57,734 nt of DNA from an uncultured Collinsella sp. (lineage in GTDB: Bacteria; Actinomycetota; Coriobacteriia; Coriobacteriales; Coriobacteriaceae). Under the pieces are notes generated by a model. The model did no database searches. It was not told where the DNA came from and was given only the letters and a program-made list of their open reading frames with translations. A program made the position numbers and the translations under genes. Shown here in pieces: positions 17,060 to 24,789 of the stretch. Each line of letters starts with the position of its first letter. Position 1 is the first letter of the stretch. The DNA lies in assembly GCA_902492755.1 (NCBI GenBank), contig CABUNB010000009.1, positions 1-57,734 on the forward strand, written 5' to 3'.

Positions 17060-17602
17060 ATGCCCAGCGTTGCCGTTCTCGCCGCCGATGGCTTTGAAAC
17101 TATTGAATGCTTGACCATGGTCGATGTCATGCGTCGCGGCGGCGTGCGTGCCACGCTCGTCTCTATCATGCCCACGCGCGAGGTCGTGAGCTCGCTGCAG
17201 ATCCCCGTGACCTGCGATGCGCTCTTTGATGAGATCAACTTTGACGAGTACGACTGCGTCGTGCTGCCCGGCGGTCTGCCCGGCGCTACCAATCTGCGCG
17301 CCGATCAGCGCGTCTGCGACGTGGTCTGCGAGTTCGCCGCGACCAAGCACGTTGCCGCCATCTGCGCCGCACCGTTTATCTTGGGCGAGCTCGACCTGCT
17401 CGAGGGGCGCCACGCCACGTGCTTCCCCGGCTTTGAGAAGAGCTTCCCCGAGGGAGCCTATACCGGTGAGAAGGTTACGCAGGACGGCAACATCATCACC
17501 GCCAGTGGCATGGCCCAGTCACTCCCCTTTGCGCTTGAGCTGCTTCGCACGCTGGCCGGCGACAAGGCTGTCGAGAAGGTTGCCGAGGGCATCCAGCTAT
17601 GA
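17060..17602 (+). CDS. DJ-1/PfpI family protein
   Basis: A 180-residue protein of the DJ-1/ThiJ/PfpI superfamily, with the class I glutamine amidotransferase-like fold. The conserved Glu13 in DGFETIE and nucleophile Cys102 in AAICAAP, after a tight turn, match the DJ-1 branch (YajL/PARK7-like), whose members act in protection against reactive carbonyls or oxidants. ATG 17060 has AAAGGA 7 bases upstream; the frame extends to 16988 without RBS. The stop overlaps the maf start as ATGA, indicating translational coupling. The precise activity is not readable. Confidence 0.85.
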   Translation: MPSVAVLAADGFETIECLTMVDVMRRGGVRATLVSIMPTREVVSSLQIPVTCDALFDEINFDEYDCVVLPGGLPGATNLRADQRVCDVVCEFAATKHVAAICAAPFILGELDLLEGRHATCFPGFEKSFPEGAYTGEKVTQDGNIITASGMAQSLPFALELLRTLAGDKAVEKVAEGIQL

Positions 17603-18180
17603 TTTTGGCTTCGCAATCACCGCGCCGTATCGAGCTGATGCGCGAGGCTGGCTATGACATCCGCATCATCCCTGCCGATATCGATGAAACGCCGTTTGAC
17701 GGCGAGGCGCCGCTTACGCTTGTCGAGCGCCTGGCACGCGCTAAGGCCGCTGCCGTTGCCGCCGAGCACGCCGAGCCCAACGAGCTGACCGTCGCCGCCG
17801 ACACGATCGTCACCTTCGACGGCAAGATCTTGGGTAAGCCGGCAAACGAGGACGAAGCACGCACTATGCTCCGTGAGCTTTCGGGCCGCACGCACCAGGT
17901 CGCGACCGGCGTCTGCATCGTTAAGGCAGGCGACACAGCGGCCCCGCATGCCGCCGAGAGCCTATCCTTTGTCGATGTGACCGACGTGACGTTCTATGAG
18001 CTCACTGACGAGCAGATTGAGCGCTACGTCGCCTCGGGCGAACCCATGGATAAGGCCGGCGCCTACGGTATTCAGGGCGTCGGCGGACGCATGCTCGTGC
18101 ACGATATTTCGGGCGACTTCTACAACGTGGTTGGTCTACCCATCGCACGCGTCGCACGCGCGATTCAAAAACTCTCGTAA
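17599..18180 (+). CDS. maf: Maf family nucleoside triphosphate pyrophosphatase
   Basis: House-cleaning pyrophosphatase that hydrolyses non-canonical or modified nucleotides to monophosphates. The 193 residues match. Signatures: LASQSPRRIELM at the N terminus (phosphate loop), AADTIVTFDGKILGKP with the catalytic Asp, and YVASGEPMDKAGAYGIQG. Its ATG overlaps the preceding stop by 4 bases. A terminator follows, so the next gene has a separate transcript. The dTTP/UTP or other substrate subclass is not determined. Confidence 0.92.
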   Translation: MILASQSPRRIELMREAGYDIRIIPADIDETPFDGEAPLTLVERLARAKAAAVAAEHAEPNELTVAADTIVTFDGKILGKPANEDEARTMLRELSGRTHQVATGVCIVKAGDTAAPHAAESLSFVDVTDVTFYELTDEQIERYVASGEPMDKAGAYGIQGVGGRMLVHDISGDFYNVVGLPIARVARAIQKLS

Positions 18181-18188
18181 TTGCATCT

Positions 18189-18219
18189 GGCGCTGGGTAT
18201 CCCCCAGCGCCTACAATTT
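18189..18219 (+). terminator. Intrinsic terminator of the methyltransferase/DJ-1/maf operon
   Basis: Perfect 9-bp stem GGCGCTGGG/CCCAGCGCC (18189-18197 with 18203-18211), followed by TACAATTTT. A second small hairpin CCGGGC/GCCCGG follows in the leader of the next gene (about 18243-18259). Confidence 0.8.
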
Positions 18220-18280
18220 TGGCGTACCGTACGGATCCCGACCGGGCATAAGGCCCGGCGGAAAACCGATAGGAGAAAAC

Positions 18281-19282
18281 ATGGACACACTGCTTGAAGC
18301 CATTGACGTTTGCGATGTCGATGGCTTTTGCTTTGGCAACTATACGGACGAGGAGGCCGGCACCGGTTGCACCGTAATCGTGGCAGCCGAAGGCGCCACC
18401 GGCGGCGTTGACGTTCGCGGCGGTGCCCCAGCATCGCGCGAAACCGACCTGCTGCGCCCCGAGAACACCGTCGACAAGGTTCACGCCGTCTGCCTCTCGG
18501 GCGGATCGGCCTTTGGCCTCGAGGCCGCAAGCGGTGTTGCCCGCGAGCTCGAGAGCCGCGGCATCGGCCTGCCCGTCGGCCCCACGCAGGTGCCCATCGT
18601 ATGCTCCAGCTGCATCTTCGACCTTGCCTATGGCGACCCCACGGTTCGTCCCGACATCGATGCCGGCATCGCCGCCGTACGCGAGGCGCTCGATAACACC
18701 CCCACCACCCTTAAGCAGGGCAACGTAGGCGCCGGCACCGGCGCCACGGTGGGCAAGCTCATGGGACCTGCCACCTGTATGAAGGCCGGTCTTGGCGCCG
18801 CCGCCGTGGCACTCGGTCCCATCAAGGTGGGTGCCGTGGTCTCGGTCAACGCCTGCGGCAACGTGGTCGACCCCTTCACCGGCGAGTGGGTCGCCGGCAT
18901 GCGAGCCGCAGCCGATAGCGACCAGATCGTCGACATGGAGCTCGCGGCCTTTGCCGCCGCCGGCTCCATGCAAATGCCGCTCGACCGCACCAACACCACC
19001 ATCAGCTGCATCGTCACTAACATGGAGCTCACCAAGGCCCAGGCCACCAAGGTCTCCCAGATGGCCGCAGACGCCTACGCGCACGCCATTCGCCCCACGC
19101 ACACCACCAACGACGGCGACACCATCTACACCCTCGCCAGCGGCAAACTGGGCACCCAGGCAAGCGACGCCGTACCCCTCGACCTGCTGGGCATGCTCGC
19201 CGTAAGGGCCCTACAGACCGCCATCGTAAACGGAGCCAAAACCGCCAAAACCTCCCACGGCACCCCCGGCGCCGCGAAGTAA
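18281..19282 (+). CDS. P1 family peptidase (DmpA/NylC-like, MEROPS S58)
   Basis: A 333-residue N-terminal-nucleophile hydrolase. Family members are made as one chain that cleaves itself to free a Ser or Thr nucleophile, and act as aminopeptidases or amidases. Visible blocks: AGTGCTVI, GGAPASRETDLL, LSGGSAFGLEAASGVARELE, GNVGAGTGATVGK and the probable cleavage region RTNTTISCIVTN near residues 245-256, where an Asn-Thr bond resembles that of nylon oligomer hydrolase NylC rather than the Gly-Ser of DmpA. The ATG at 18281 has AGGAG 6 bases upstream; the open frame runs back to 17996 inside maf. Substrate unknown. Confidence 0.85.
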   Translation: MDTLLEAIDVCDVDGFCFGNYTDEEAGTGCTVIVAAEGATGGVDVRGGAPASRETDLLRPENTVDKVHAVCLSGGSAFGLEAASGVARELESRGIGLPVGPTQVPIVCSSCIFDLAYGDPTVRPDIDAGIAAVREALDNTPTTLKQGNVGAGTGATVGKLMGPATCMKAGLGAAAVALGPIKVGAVVSVNACGNVVDPFTGEWVAGMRAAADSDQIVDMELAAFAAAGSMQMPLDRTNTTISCIVTNMELTKAQATKVSQMAADAYAHAIRPTHTTNDGDTIYTLASGKLGTQASDAVPLDLLGMLAVRALQTAIVNGAKTAKTSHGTPGAAK

Positions 19283-19294
19283 ACTAGCTCGTCC

Positions 19295-19419
19295 GGTTGC
19301 CCGGTGGGGCTTGGTTATGTTTGCTGCTCTACAGTCCTGGCTCGCACGAAGAGCACATTAAGTGCTCTTCGGCTCGTGCGGAACTCGCGACAAACATAAC
19401 CAAGCCCCACCGGGCAACC
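19295..19419 (-). repeat. Structured palindromic element, copy E1
   Basis: Perfect 29-bp outer inverted repeat (19295-19323 with 19391-19419) enclosing a 67-base core that itself forms a hairpin (apex ATTAA on the plus strand, about 19357-19361). Read on the minus strand, the core is closely similar to that of E2 at 19514-19623. It lies just after the P1 peptidase gene and before the convergent glycosyltransferase gene. Confidence 0.85.
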
Positions 19420-19513
19420 TACCAACCAGCTTCTTTTCAGCCCAGGCCCCTGTGTACCGCGCGTCGAAGATCTTCCAATTTCAAACTGTCTGACAATCGA
19501 TTCTTATAGCAAA

Positions 19514-19623
19514 GGCCCCTTGGCCTTTAGTTTGATACAAGTTCCGCACGAGCCGGAAAGCACTTAATGTGCTTTCCGTGCGAGCAGGACTGTTCGCAGT
19601 AGCAAACTAAAGGCCAAGGGGCC
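19514..19623 (+). repeat. Structured palindromic element, copy E2
   Basis: Perfect 21-bp outer inverted repeat (19514-19534 with 19603-19623) around a 68-base core containing GGAAAGCAC-TTAAT-GTGCTTTCC. E1 has GAAGAGCAC/GTGCTCTTC at the same place, so two base pairs differ with compensation on both sides. The outer arms of E1 and E2 differ in sequence yet each is perfectly self-complementary, and both end in TTTG next to the core. Confidence 0.85.
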
Positions 19624-19655
19624 CAGTCAACCTATCAGCAGCGATTACTCAGCAG

Positions 19656-20687
19656 CTAGTTGAATTTGAAGATCTTTGAGGCAAGACGGTATAGGCCGAG
19701 TGTGGTTTTGTCTCCGGCCCGTCCGTGCAGATTGGTAAAGAAGCCCACCACACCATAACGTGCGCGACGATACATGCGCTCGTCGTAAGCCTTCAGATCA
19801 TTCCACAGCGTCTTCAGGCGCTCATCGGCGCATTCTTCCTCGGAAAGCTTGGTGAGCACCGAGCAGATCGCCATCATCATGGTGAAGTAGCCCATCATGT
19901 ACGAGCGCAGGCGCGACGACTCAACATCGCCGTACAGATGGAACGACTCCATCATAATGCGCGTAACGCGGAACTGCTGGTCCAGACGCTTGACCATCGT
20001 AGCCTCGTTGACACTCTGGCCCTCGCGGCCAATGAAGTAGCGGTAGAGGTCGATGTCGGCGTAGTACATGGTCTTGCAGCGCGGCAGCGGCACATAGGCA
20101 TAGATGTTATCCACGTAGAAGGTGTGCGGCGGCATAGGCAGGTTGGACTCGCGCAGCACGTCCGTGCGATAGCACAGACTGTGCATAAGCAGATTCTGGT
20201 CCAGACGGAAGTGCCCGATCTGATCCCAGGTGAAAATCTTTTTGCGTGGCAGGGCAAACTTGTAGCCAATAGCGGTATGCGTGCCCTCGTAGACCTTCTC
20301 GTACACGTAGTTGGAGATAAACAGGTCGACGCGCTGGTCGCGCTCCTCAAAGCCACGCAGGATCGACAGCATGGTCGAAAGGGCCGCGCCGTCGAGCCAG
20401 TCGTCGGAGTCTACGACCTTGTAGTACGTACCCTGCGCCTCGCGCAGGCCCGAAAGGACGGCGATACCGTGGCCGCCGTTCTCCTGGTGTACCGCGCGGA
20501 TGATACCGGGGTAACGCGCCTCCCACTCGTCGGCCTTGGCGGCCGTCTCGTCCTTGGAGCCGTCGTCCACCACGATAATCTCGATATCGGTGGCGTAATT
20601 GCTCCCCTCCAGAATGGAGGTGATGCAATGGTCCATGTCCTTGGCGGCGTTATACGAGGGAATACCGAATGTTATGACTTTATGCAT
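19656..20687 (-). CDS. Glycosyltransferase family 2
   Basis: A 343-residue inverting GT-A glycosyltransferase, cytoplasmic or membrane-peripheral, likely working on cell-surface glycan. The N-terminal domain has GIPSYNAAKDMDHCI, VVDDGSKDETA and VVDSDDWLD (DxD metal site, around residues 95-103). The ATG at 20687 overlaps the last codons of glf by 8 bases, so the two are translationally coupled. Pairing with UDP-galactopyranose mutase suggests a galactofuranose-containing polymer, but the donor sugar is not determined. The C-terminal ~120 residues are not recognised. Element E2 probably serves as its terminator. Confidence 0.87.
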   Translation of the reverse strand: MHKVITFGIPSYNAAKDMDHCITSILEGSNYATDIEIIVVDDGSKDETAAKADEWEARYPGIIRAVHQENGGHGIAVLSGLREAQGTYYKVVDSDDWLDGAALSTMLSILRGFEERDQRVDLFISNYVYEKVYEGTHTAIGYKFALPRKKIFTWDQIGHFRLDQNLLMHSLCYRTDVLRESNLPMPPHTFYVDNIYAYVPLPRCKTMYYADIDLYRYFIGREGQSVNEATMVKRLDQQFRVTRIMMESFHLYGDVESSRLRSYMMGYFTMMMAICSVLTKLSEEECADERLKTLWNDLKAYDERMYRRARYGVVGFFTNLHGRAGDKTTLGLYRLASKIFKFN

Positions 20688-21882
20688 GGCAGGCGATAAT
20701 CTCATCCGAAAGATCGAGGGCGGAATTGGTCACGGCGTCCATATCGTAGTAACGATACTCGGCCAGGCGACCCACCGGGTGGAAGTTCGTCAGGTTCTGG
20801 ACGCGCTCAAGATAGCGCTCATAGAGCTCGCGGTTCTCGGGCTCGAGAATGGCGTAGTACGGCGTCTCGCCCGAGCCGGGCGTATAGGCCTTGGAGTATT
20901 CCTTCATGATGGTGGTCTTGCCGGGCAGGACCTGACCGGTCATGTTCTTGAACTCGGTAATGCGCGTGTAGTCCTCGCTCGTGGTGTAGTTGACAGTGCC
21001 CACGGGTTGGAACTGATCCATATCGAGCGTCTCGAACTTCATATCGAGCGTGCGATACGGCAGCGCACCCAGATCGAGGTTGAACAGCTCATCGAGCGGG
21101 CCAGTGTAGACGATCTCGCCGCCATAGACCTTGCCGTCGACTTTAACGGTGGTCTCGTCAATCTCGAACAGATCACGAGCGTCAACGTCGCAGAACACGT
21201 CGATCAGGTCGTGATCGAGCATATGTTCGAACAGCGCGGTGTAGCCGTCCTGCGGCATACCCTGGAAGGGGGCCTGCGGGAAGTAGCGATCGTCATCGCC
21301 CACAAAGACGGGAACGCGACCAGTGATCGAGGGATCGATCTGGTCGGGAGTCTGACCCCACTGCTTCATGGTGTAATGCAAAAAGACGTTCTCGTAGACG
21401 TAATCGGCGACCTCGGCAAGATCCGGGTCGTTCTTCTTGCGCAGCTCCATAATGGGCACCTTGACGTCCTTGCCAAAGGTCTCCACGAGCTTCTGATACA
21501 GCTCCTCGCCGCGTTCATCGCCAAAAGCAAGCTTGAGGCTCGCATGGTTGAAGGGCACGGGCATAAGGGTGCCGTTGATGTTGGCAAGCACCTTGTGCTG
21601 ATAGTCCGTCCACTTGGTAAAGCGCGACAGGAAATTGTGCACGCGCTCGTTAAAGGTGTGGTAAATGTGCGGACCGTACTCGTGGATCAGGATTCCAGCC
21701 TCGTCAGTGCAGTCGTAGGCATTGCCTGCAATGTGGCTACGACGCTCCAGAACGGCAACGCGATAGCCGATAGTCTCGGCAAGACGGCGGGCACAAACGG
21801 CACCAGCGTACCCGGCACCGACAACGATCATGTCGTACGCACCGGCATTAAAGCCTTCAGGCAGGCCTGAGGTAATCTGCAT
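20680..21882 (-). CDS. glf: UDP-galactopyranose mutase
   Basis: Flavoenzyme that interconverts UDP-galactopyranose and UDP-galactofuranose for surface galactofuran. The 400-residue protein has the FAD dinucleotide motif VVGAGYAGAVCARRLAE near residue 19, then AVLERRSHIAGNAYD, YGPHIYHT and, further on, YTGPLDELF and GTVNYTTSEDYTRITEFK typical of GLF. There is an N-terminal extension of about 17 residues before the flavin motif. AAGGAG precedes the ATG at 21882 by 5 bases. It forms an operon with the downstream glycosyltransferase. Confidence 0.95.
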   Translation of the reverse strand: MQITSGLPEGFNAGAYDMIVVGAGYAGAVCARRLAETIGYRVAVLERRSHIAGNAYDCTDEAGILIHEYGPHIYHTFNERVHNFLSRFTKWTDYQHKVLANINGTLMPVPFNHASLKLAFGDERGEELYQKLVETFGKDVKVPIMELRKKNDPDLAEVADYVYENVFLHYTMKQWGQTPDQIDPSITGRVPVFVGDDDRYFPQAPFQGMPQDGYTALFEHMLDHDLIDVFCDVDARDLFEIDETTVKVDGKVYGGEIVYTGPLDELFNLDLGALPYRTLDMKFETLDMDQFQPVGTVNYTTSEDYTRITEFKNMTGQVLPGKTTIMKEYSKAYTPGSGETPYYAILEPENRELYERYLERVQNLTNFHPVGRLAEYRYYDMDAVTNSALDLSDEIIACHA

Positions 21883-21981
21883 CGATACTCCTTGTCAAAA
21901 GCCACACGCTTTTTAACTGGGCTTTTTCTCGAACATACGTCGAGACATATTTATCAGAGCGATTATAGCGCTAATGCGTCC

Positions 21982-22061
21982 TATAATGAGCTTGCCACAC
22001 AAGGAAAGCTCAAGCACCGCGGCGAACATAATTGAAAGGTAAACCCGCTAGCAGCGGGTTT
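21982..22061 (+). promoter_or_regulatory. pta leader with TATAAT box and terminator-like hairpin
   Basis: A consensus TATAAT lies at 21982-21987. A GAGCTT/AAGCTC stem follows, and then a perfect 9-bp hairpin AAACCCGCT-AGC-AGCGGGTTT (22041-22061) with a short T-rich tail, 54 bases before the pta start. The layout suggests a leader that can terminate. I do not recognise a known riboswitch class here. Confidence 0.4.
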
Positions 22062-22114
22062 ATTCGTGAACAGCCGGGTGCCTGGAGCTTAGCGAAACGC
22101 TTGTAAGGAGTAAC

Positions 22115-23095
22115 ATGAGCGATTTCCTAAACCGTATGAAGTCTGCCGCCAAGGCCGACCTTAAGACCATCGTCCTGCCCGAGGGCGAGGATCCGCGCAC
22201 CATCGTCGCGGCTACTAAGATCATCGAGGAGGGTCTGGCCAAGATCGTCATCCTGGGCAACCCCGACGAGATCGACGTTCCCGGCGCCACCGTCATCGAC
22301 CCGCGCAACGCCGAGAAGCACGAGGAGTACGCGCAGAAGTTTGCCGAGCTCCGCGCCAAGAAGGGCGTCACCATCGAGCAGGCTCGCGCCCAGGTGATGG
22401 ACGCCACCTACTTTGGCACCATGATGGTCAAGATGGGCGATGCCGACGGCCTAGTCTCCGGCGCTTGCCACTCCACCGCCGACACCCTGCGCCCCGCGCT
22501 GCAGATCCTCAAGACCGCCCCGGGTACCAAGCTGGTCTCGGCCTTCTTCGTGATGTGCACCGACACCCCGCAGTTTGGCACCGATGGCACGCTGATCTTC
22601 GCCGACTGCGGCCTCAACATCAACCCGTCCTCTGACGAGCTCTCCGAGATCGCCATCGCCTCGGCTCACTCCTGGTCCACCTTCATGGGCAACGTCGAGC
22701 CGCACGTGGCCATGCTCTCCTACTCCACCATGGGCTCCGCCGGCGGCGAGGTCGCCAAGAAGGTCCAGGAAGCCGTGAAGTTCTGCAAGGAGAAGGCCCC
22801 CGAGCTCGCCATCGATGGCGACCTGCAGCTCGATGCCGCTATCGTCCCCACCGTCGCCCAGCTCAAGGCTCCCGGCTCCTCCGTCGCCGGTAAGGCCAAC
22901 GTGCTCGTGTTCCCCGACCTCGAGGCCGGTAACATCGGCTACAAGTTGGTTCAGCGCTTCGCCGGCGCCGACGCCTACGGCCCCATCCTGCAGGGCATCG
23001 CCAAGCCGGTCAACGACCTGTCGCGCGGCTGCTCTGCCGACGACATCGTGGGTGTCGTGGCCATCACCGCCGTCCAGGCTCAGATGGCTGAGTAG
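22115..23095 (+). CDS. pta: Phosphate acetyltransferase
   Basis: Exchanges CoA of acetyl-CoA for phosphate, giving acetyl phosphate for ATP formation by acetate kinase. The 326-residue short form lacks the DRTGG regulatory domain of E. coli Pta. Characteristic segments: IVLPEGEDPRTIVAA, ATYFGTMMVKMGDADGLVSGACHSTADTLRPALQ, and GSAGGEVAKKV near residue 210, with NVLVFPDLEAGNIGYKL and GPILQG-KPVNDLSRG at the C terminus. AAGGAG precedes the ATG by 5 bases. It converges on the two ackA genes. Confidence 0.96.
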   Translation: MSDFLNRMKSAAKADLKTIVLPEGEDPRTIVAATKIIEEGLAKIVILGNPDEIDVPGATVIDPRNAEKHEEYAQKFAELRAKKGVTIEQARAQVMDATYFGTMMVKMGDADGLVSGACHSTADTLRPALQILKTAPGTKLVSAFFVMCTDTPQFGTDGTLIFADCGLNINPSSDELSEIAIASAHSWSTFMGNVEPHVAMLSYSTMGSAGGEVAKKVQEAVKFCKEKAPELAIDGDLQLDAAIVPTVAQLKAPGSSVAGKANVLVFPDLEAGNIGYKLVQRFAGADAYGPILQGIAKPVNDLSRGCSADDIVGVVAITAVQAQMAE

Positions 23096-23110
23096 CGGAC
23101 GCACTCGCCC

Positions 23111-23241
23111 GAAGGCCGCACAGGGTAGCCCCTGAAAACGTCCTCGACCAATGAAACGCCCCCGTTCTGCTCCTTCGGAGCTACGAACGGGGGCGTTTCT
23201 GGTCTGCGGATTGTTTTCAGGGGTTACCCTGTGCGGCCTTC
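23111..23241. repeat. 131-nt nested palindrome between pta and ackA
   Basis: Outer arms 23111-23139 and 23213-23241 are complementary over 29 bases with one difference (a G-U pair in RNA). Inside, a perfect 15-bp stem GAAACGCCCCCGTTC (23153-23167 with 23185-23199) tops with GCTCC-TTCG-GAGC. It begins 15 bases after the pta stop; the inner hairpin may serve as pta terminator. The rest of 23242-23388 shows no gene. Confidence 0.85.
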
Positions 23242-23388
23242 TACTATCACGTGGCATTCAGGGAATCTGGGGTGGACGGCGGCTTGGCTACGAGCTGGGG
23301 CAGAGAATCTGAATGATCGGGTGCCACTGCTGGAAGCGCGAGCGTTGCTAGTGATGGTCACTTTGGGACTGGTATTTCCGCTTGCTAG

Positions 23389-23425
23389 CAAAAAGGCCTC
23401 CGGAGCTGTTGCTCTGGAGGCCTTT
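23389..23425 (-). terminator. Intrinsic terminator of ackA copy 1
   Basis: A 15-bp stem (23392-23406 with 23411-23425, one mismatch) with loop TGTT, followed on the minus strand by TTTTTGC; it lies 22 bases beyond the ackA stop. Confidence 0.9.
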
Positions 23426-23447
23426 CTCTCAATTGCAGACGAATGCG

Positions 23448-24626
23448 TTAGTTGTTACTGGTCAGGCGCTCAACATCGTGGGCGATCATGTATTCCTCGT
23501 CGGTGGGGATGACCATGACTGTGACGGCGGAGCCGGCGGCACTGATGACCTGTGGGCCGTTGCCCACGGCCTCGCGGTTCTTATTGTTGTCGATGCGCAC
23601 GCCCAGCCACTCAAAGCAGTCGCAGAAGGCCTTGCGGATCGACCAGTCGTTCTCGCCGATGCCGGCAGTAAAGGTAATGGTGTCCACGCCCGCCATGGAG
23701 GCGATCATGGAGCCGGCCTGCTGCATAGCCTTATAGGCGAACATGTCAAAGGCGAGCAGGCAGCGCTCGTCGCCCTCGGAGGCGCGCGTACGGATGTCAC
23801 GGGCGTCGTTGGAGATACCCGAGATAGCAAGCAGACCGGACTGCTTGTTCATCATGTCGTCGACTTCCTGGTAGCTGTAGCCGCCCTCGCGCTGCAGGTA
23901 GCATACGGTGGCCGGGTCGATGGAACCGCAACGGGTACCCATCATCAGGCCGTCGAGCGGCGTGAGACCCATCGTGGTATCGCGGCACACGCCGTCCTCG
24001 ATGGCAGCGAGCGAGGCGCCGTTACCCAGATGGCACGAAAGCAGACGGTGGCAGCGCGTGCCCAAGATCTCCTTGGCCATCATCCACTCGTAACGGTGGC
24101 TCGTTCCGTGGGCGCCATATTTGCGCACATGATACTTGTCGCACACGTCCTTGGGCAGGGCGTAAGTGTAGGCAACCTCGGGCATGGTCATGTGGAACGA
24201 GGTGTCGAAGACCGCCACGTTGGGCAGCTCCGGATACTTCTCACGGCAATACTCAATCGCCGCGGCCTCGCCGTAGTTGTGCAGCGGGGCAAGCGGTGCC
24301 ACCTCAAGAATCTTGGCCATAACCTCGTCGTCGACAACTGCGGAATCATCGAAGTGCCAGCCGCCCTGAACGATACGATGCCCAATGCCATCAATCGTAA
24401 AGTCGGTCTTCTCAAGCTCCTCGAGCACACGAGCGATAGCAGAGCGATGATCGGGGAAAGGGACCTCCTCGGTCTGCTTGGCGCCACCGTTCTCGGAGTG
24501 GCCAAAGATGCCCATGTCCGATCCGATACGCTCGCAGTTGCCCTTGGCGAAAACCTTGCGGGTATCGGTATCCAAAAGCTGATATTTAAGGCTTGAGCTG
24601 CCGGCGTTGACAACAAGTACGTTCAT
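23448..24626 (-). CDS. ackA: Acetate kinase, copy 1
   Basis: Transfers phosphate between acetyl phosphate and ADP, the ATP-forming step of acetate fermentation. The 392 residues keep the ASKHA-fold active site: Asn7 in VVNAGSSS, the Arg in GHRIVQGG, the aspartate in VFDTSFH, HGTSH (His173, His177), HLGNGAS (Asn202) and the Glu in PTDEEYMIA. The Phe before HGTSH found in most acetate kinases is Ala here. It lies downstream of a second ackA on the same strand and faces pta. Confidence 0.95.
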   Translation of the reverse strand: MNVLVVNAGSSSLKYQLLDTDTRKVFAKGNCERIGSDMGIFGHSENGGAKQTEEVPFPDHRSAIARVLEELEKTDFTIDGIGHRIVQGGWHFDDSAVVDDEVMAKILEVAPLAPLHNYGEAAAIEYCREKYPELPNVAVFDTSFHMTMPEVAYTYALPKDVCDKYHVRKYGAHGTSHRYEWMMAKEILGTRCHRLLSCHLGNGASLAAIEDGVCRDTTMGLTPLDGLMMGTRCGSIDPATVCYLQREGGYSYQEVDDMMNKQSGLLAISGISNDARDIRTRASEGDERCLLAFDMFAYKAMQQAGSMIASMAGVDTITFTAGIGENDWSIRKAFCDCFEWLGVRIDNNKNREAVGNGPQVISAAGSAVTVMVIPTDEEYMIAHDVERLTSNN

Positions 24627-24738
24627 GAGACTCCTTTGCAGTGCAATACGGTCGACGCAGACCCCTTAAGGCGGCCGCATTTTAATAAGAAGTTATCATA
24701 TCTTGATAAATAGCTATCAGCATATCGCCCAACGAGCG

Positions 24739-24778
24739 CAAAAGAGGGGCCGAACGGCGCTCGGTCGTCCAGCCCCTC
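24739..24778 (-). terminator. Intrinsic terminator of ackA copy 2
   Basis: GAGGGGC/GCCCCTC stem (24744-24750 with 24772-24778) followed on the minus strand by TTTTGCG, 11 bases past the ackA copy 2 stop. It makes the two acetate kinases separate transcripts, at least partly. Confidence 0.75.
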
Positions 24779-24789
24779 CCCTCTTGCAA

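Noticed and set aside
19295..19623. Retron or reverse-transcriptase-linked RNA for elements E1/E2
   Set aside because: No reverse transcriptase or other retron gene is present in the window, and flanking genes are ordinary metabolic ones.
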